Part shown: in pieces, positions 62,033 through 62,129 of the stretch
Layout of the letters: every line of letters begins with the position of its first letter
Numbering within the stretch: the stretch's first letter is position 1
Assembly: GCA_016765135.1 (NCBI GenBank)
Contig: JAESQN010000014.1
Span: forward strand, 1 to 62,129
Source of the DNA: Robiginitomaculum sp.
Lineage (GTDB): Bacteria > Pseudomonadota > Alphaproteobacteria > Caulobacterales > Maricaulaceae
DNA: 62,129 nt
Direction: 5' to 3'
Position numbers and translations under genes: made by a program
Notes under the pieces: generated by a model
The model's input: only the letters and a program-made list of their open reading frames with translations
Database searches by the model: none
Told to the model about the DNA's origin: nothing

Positions 62033-62129
62033 GGGGCCGAAATAGTATCGACAGACGTGTAAAAATGTTAGCTTTCGTCCGGATGGGTACCGATAAATGC
62101 CCAATTACAGTAGTTGCTAATGATAACAA
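62033..62129 (+). ncRNA. ssrA: tmRNA coding piece (permuted ssrA), cut by window end
   Basis: This piece starts GGGGCCGAAATAGTATCGAC, the usual 5' end of bacterial tmRNA, and its first seven bases pair with the acceptor piece. At the end of the window GCTAATGATAAC (62116-62127) encodes A-N-D-N, the start of the proteolysis tag typical of Alphaproteobacteria (ANDNFAEE-like). The rest lies outside the window. Confidence 0.88.

Overview
Everything here was read by eye from the sequence; no alignment or database search was run.

Organism. The window looks chromosomal and alphaproteobacterial, most likely Caulobacterales or Maricaulales (Hyphomonadaceae-like). The signs are a CckA-type hybrid kinase, an mreB-mreC-mreD-mrdA-rodA shape operon, a degQ/DUF2065/hflC/hflK cluster, a DUF2336 protein, a Maricaulis-like N-acetylglutamate synthase with a kinase-like N-terminus, and a circularly permuted two-piece tmRNA at the right edge.

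Region 1 (1-13150) is an accessory island. A complete IS3-family insertion sequence (1-1294) sits at the left edge. It is followed by a double-glycine (GG) leader peptide export locus (1650-12542). A C39-peptidase ABC exporter (CvaB type, minus strand) and a CvaA/HlyD-type adaptor (plus strand) bracket six GG-leader or leader-like peptide genes. Two of these (A1, A2) are near-identical copies. The other four (B1, B2, C, B3) share the leader start MLRE but have unrelated cores, and each is preceded by a copy of a roughly 120-base 5' UTR element whose hairpins are kept while their sequence changes. Each of these four is followed by a different envelope or secreted companion: a ClpP-like serine protease, an alpha/beta hydrolase, a small membrane protein, and a double-DTG aspartyl protease with a PDZ domain. 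The layout suggests interchangeable cassettes of element, peptide and companion, served by one exporter. The right border (12553-13149) holds fossils of trbD/trbE, a tyrosine recombinase and a second IS3 element, consistent with arrival on a conjugative element.

Region 2 (13180-36405) is mostly metabolic and envelope genes: a patatin/beta-barrel protein (PlpD type), a U32 tRNA-hydroxylation protein, propionyl-CoA carboxylase (pccA, pccB) and methylmalonyl-CoA mutase (both subunits), which together make up most of the propionyl-CoA to succinyl-CoA route; also an RND efflux pair, a LOG-family protein, an outer-membrane lipoprotein, DUF2336 and a ferredoxin-NADP reductase. Three paired palindromic repeats of about 150 bases lie around pccA/pccB, and two of them flank a DUF559 gene. 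Degraded fragments of a class III cyclase and of the LOG gene lie at 29325-29470.

Region 3 (36420-62129) is core: cckA, a coiled-coil protein, xerC, a phosphodiesterase lipoprotein, the shape operon, a TVP38 protein, a Sel1-repeat protein, miaA, serB, degQ-DUF2065-hflC-hflK, folA, a VUT-like transporter, thyA, a TM2 protein, an M14 carboxypeptidase, the NAGS-like protein, DUF2853, and the tmRNA, whose coding piece runs off the end of the window.
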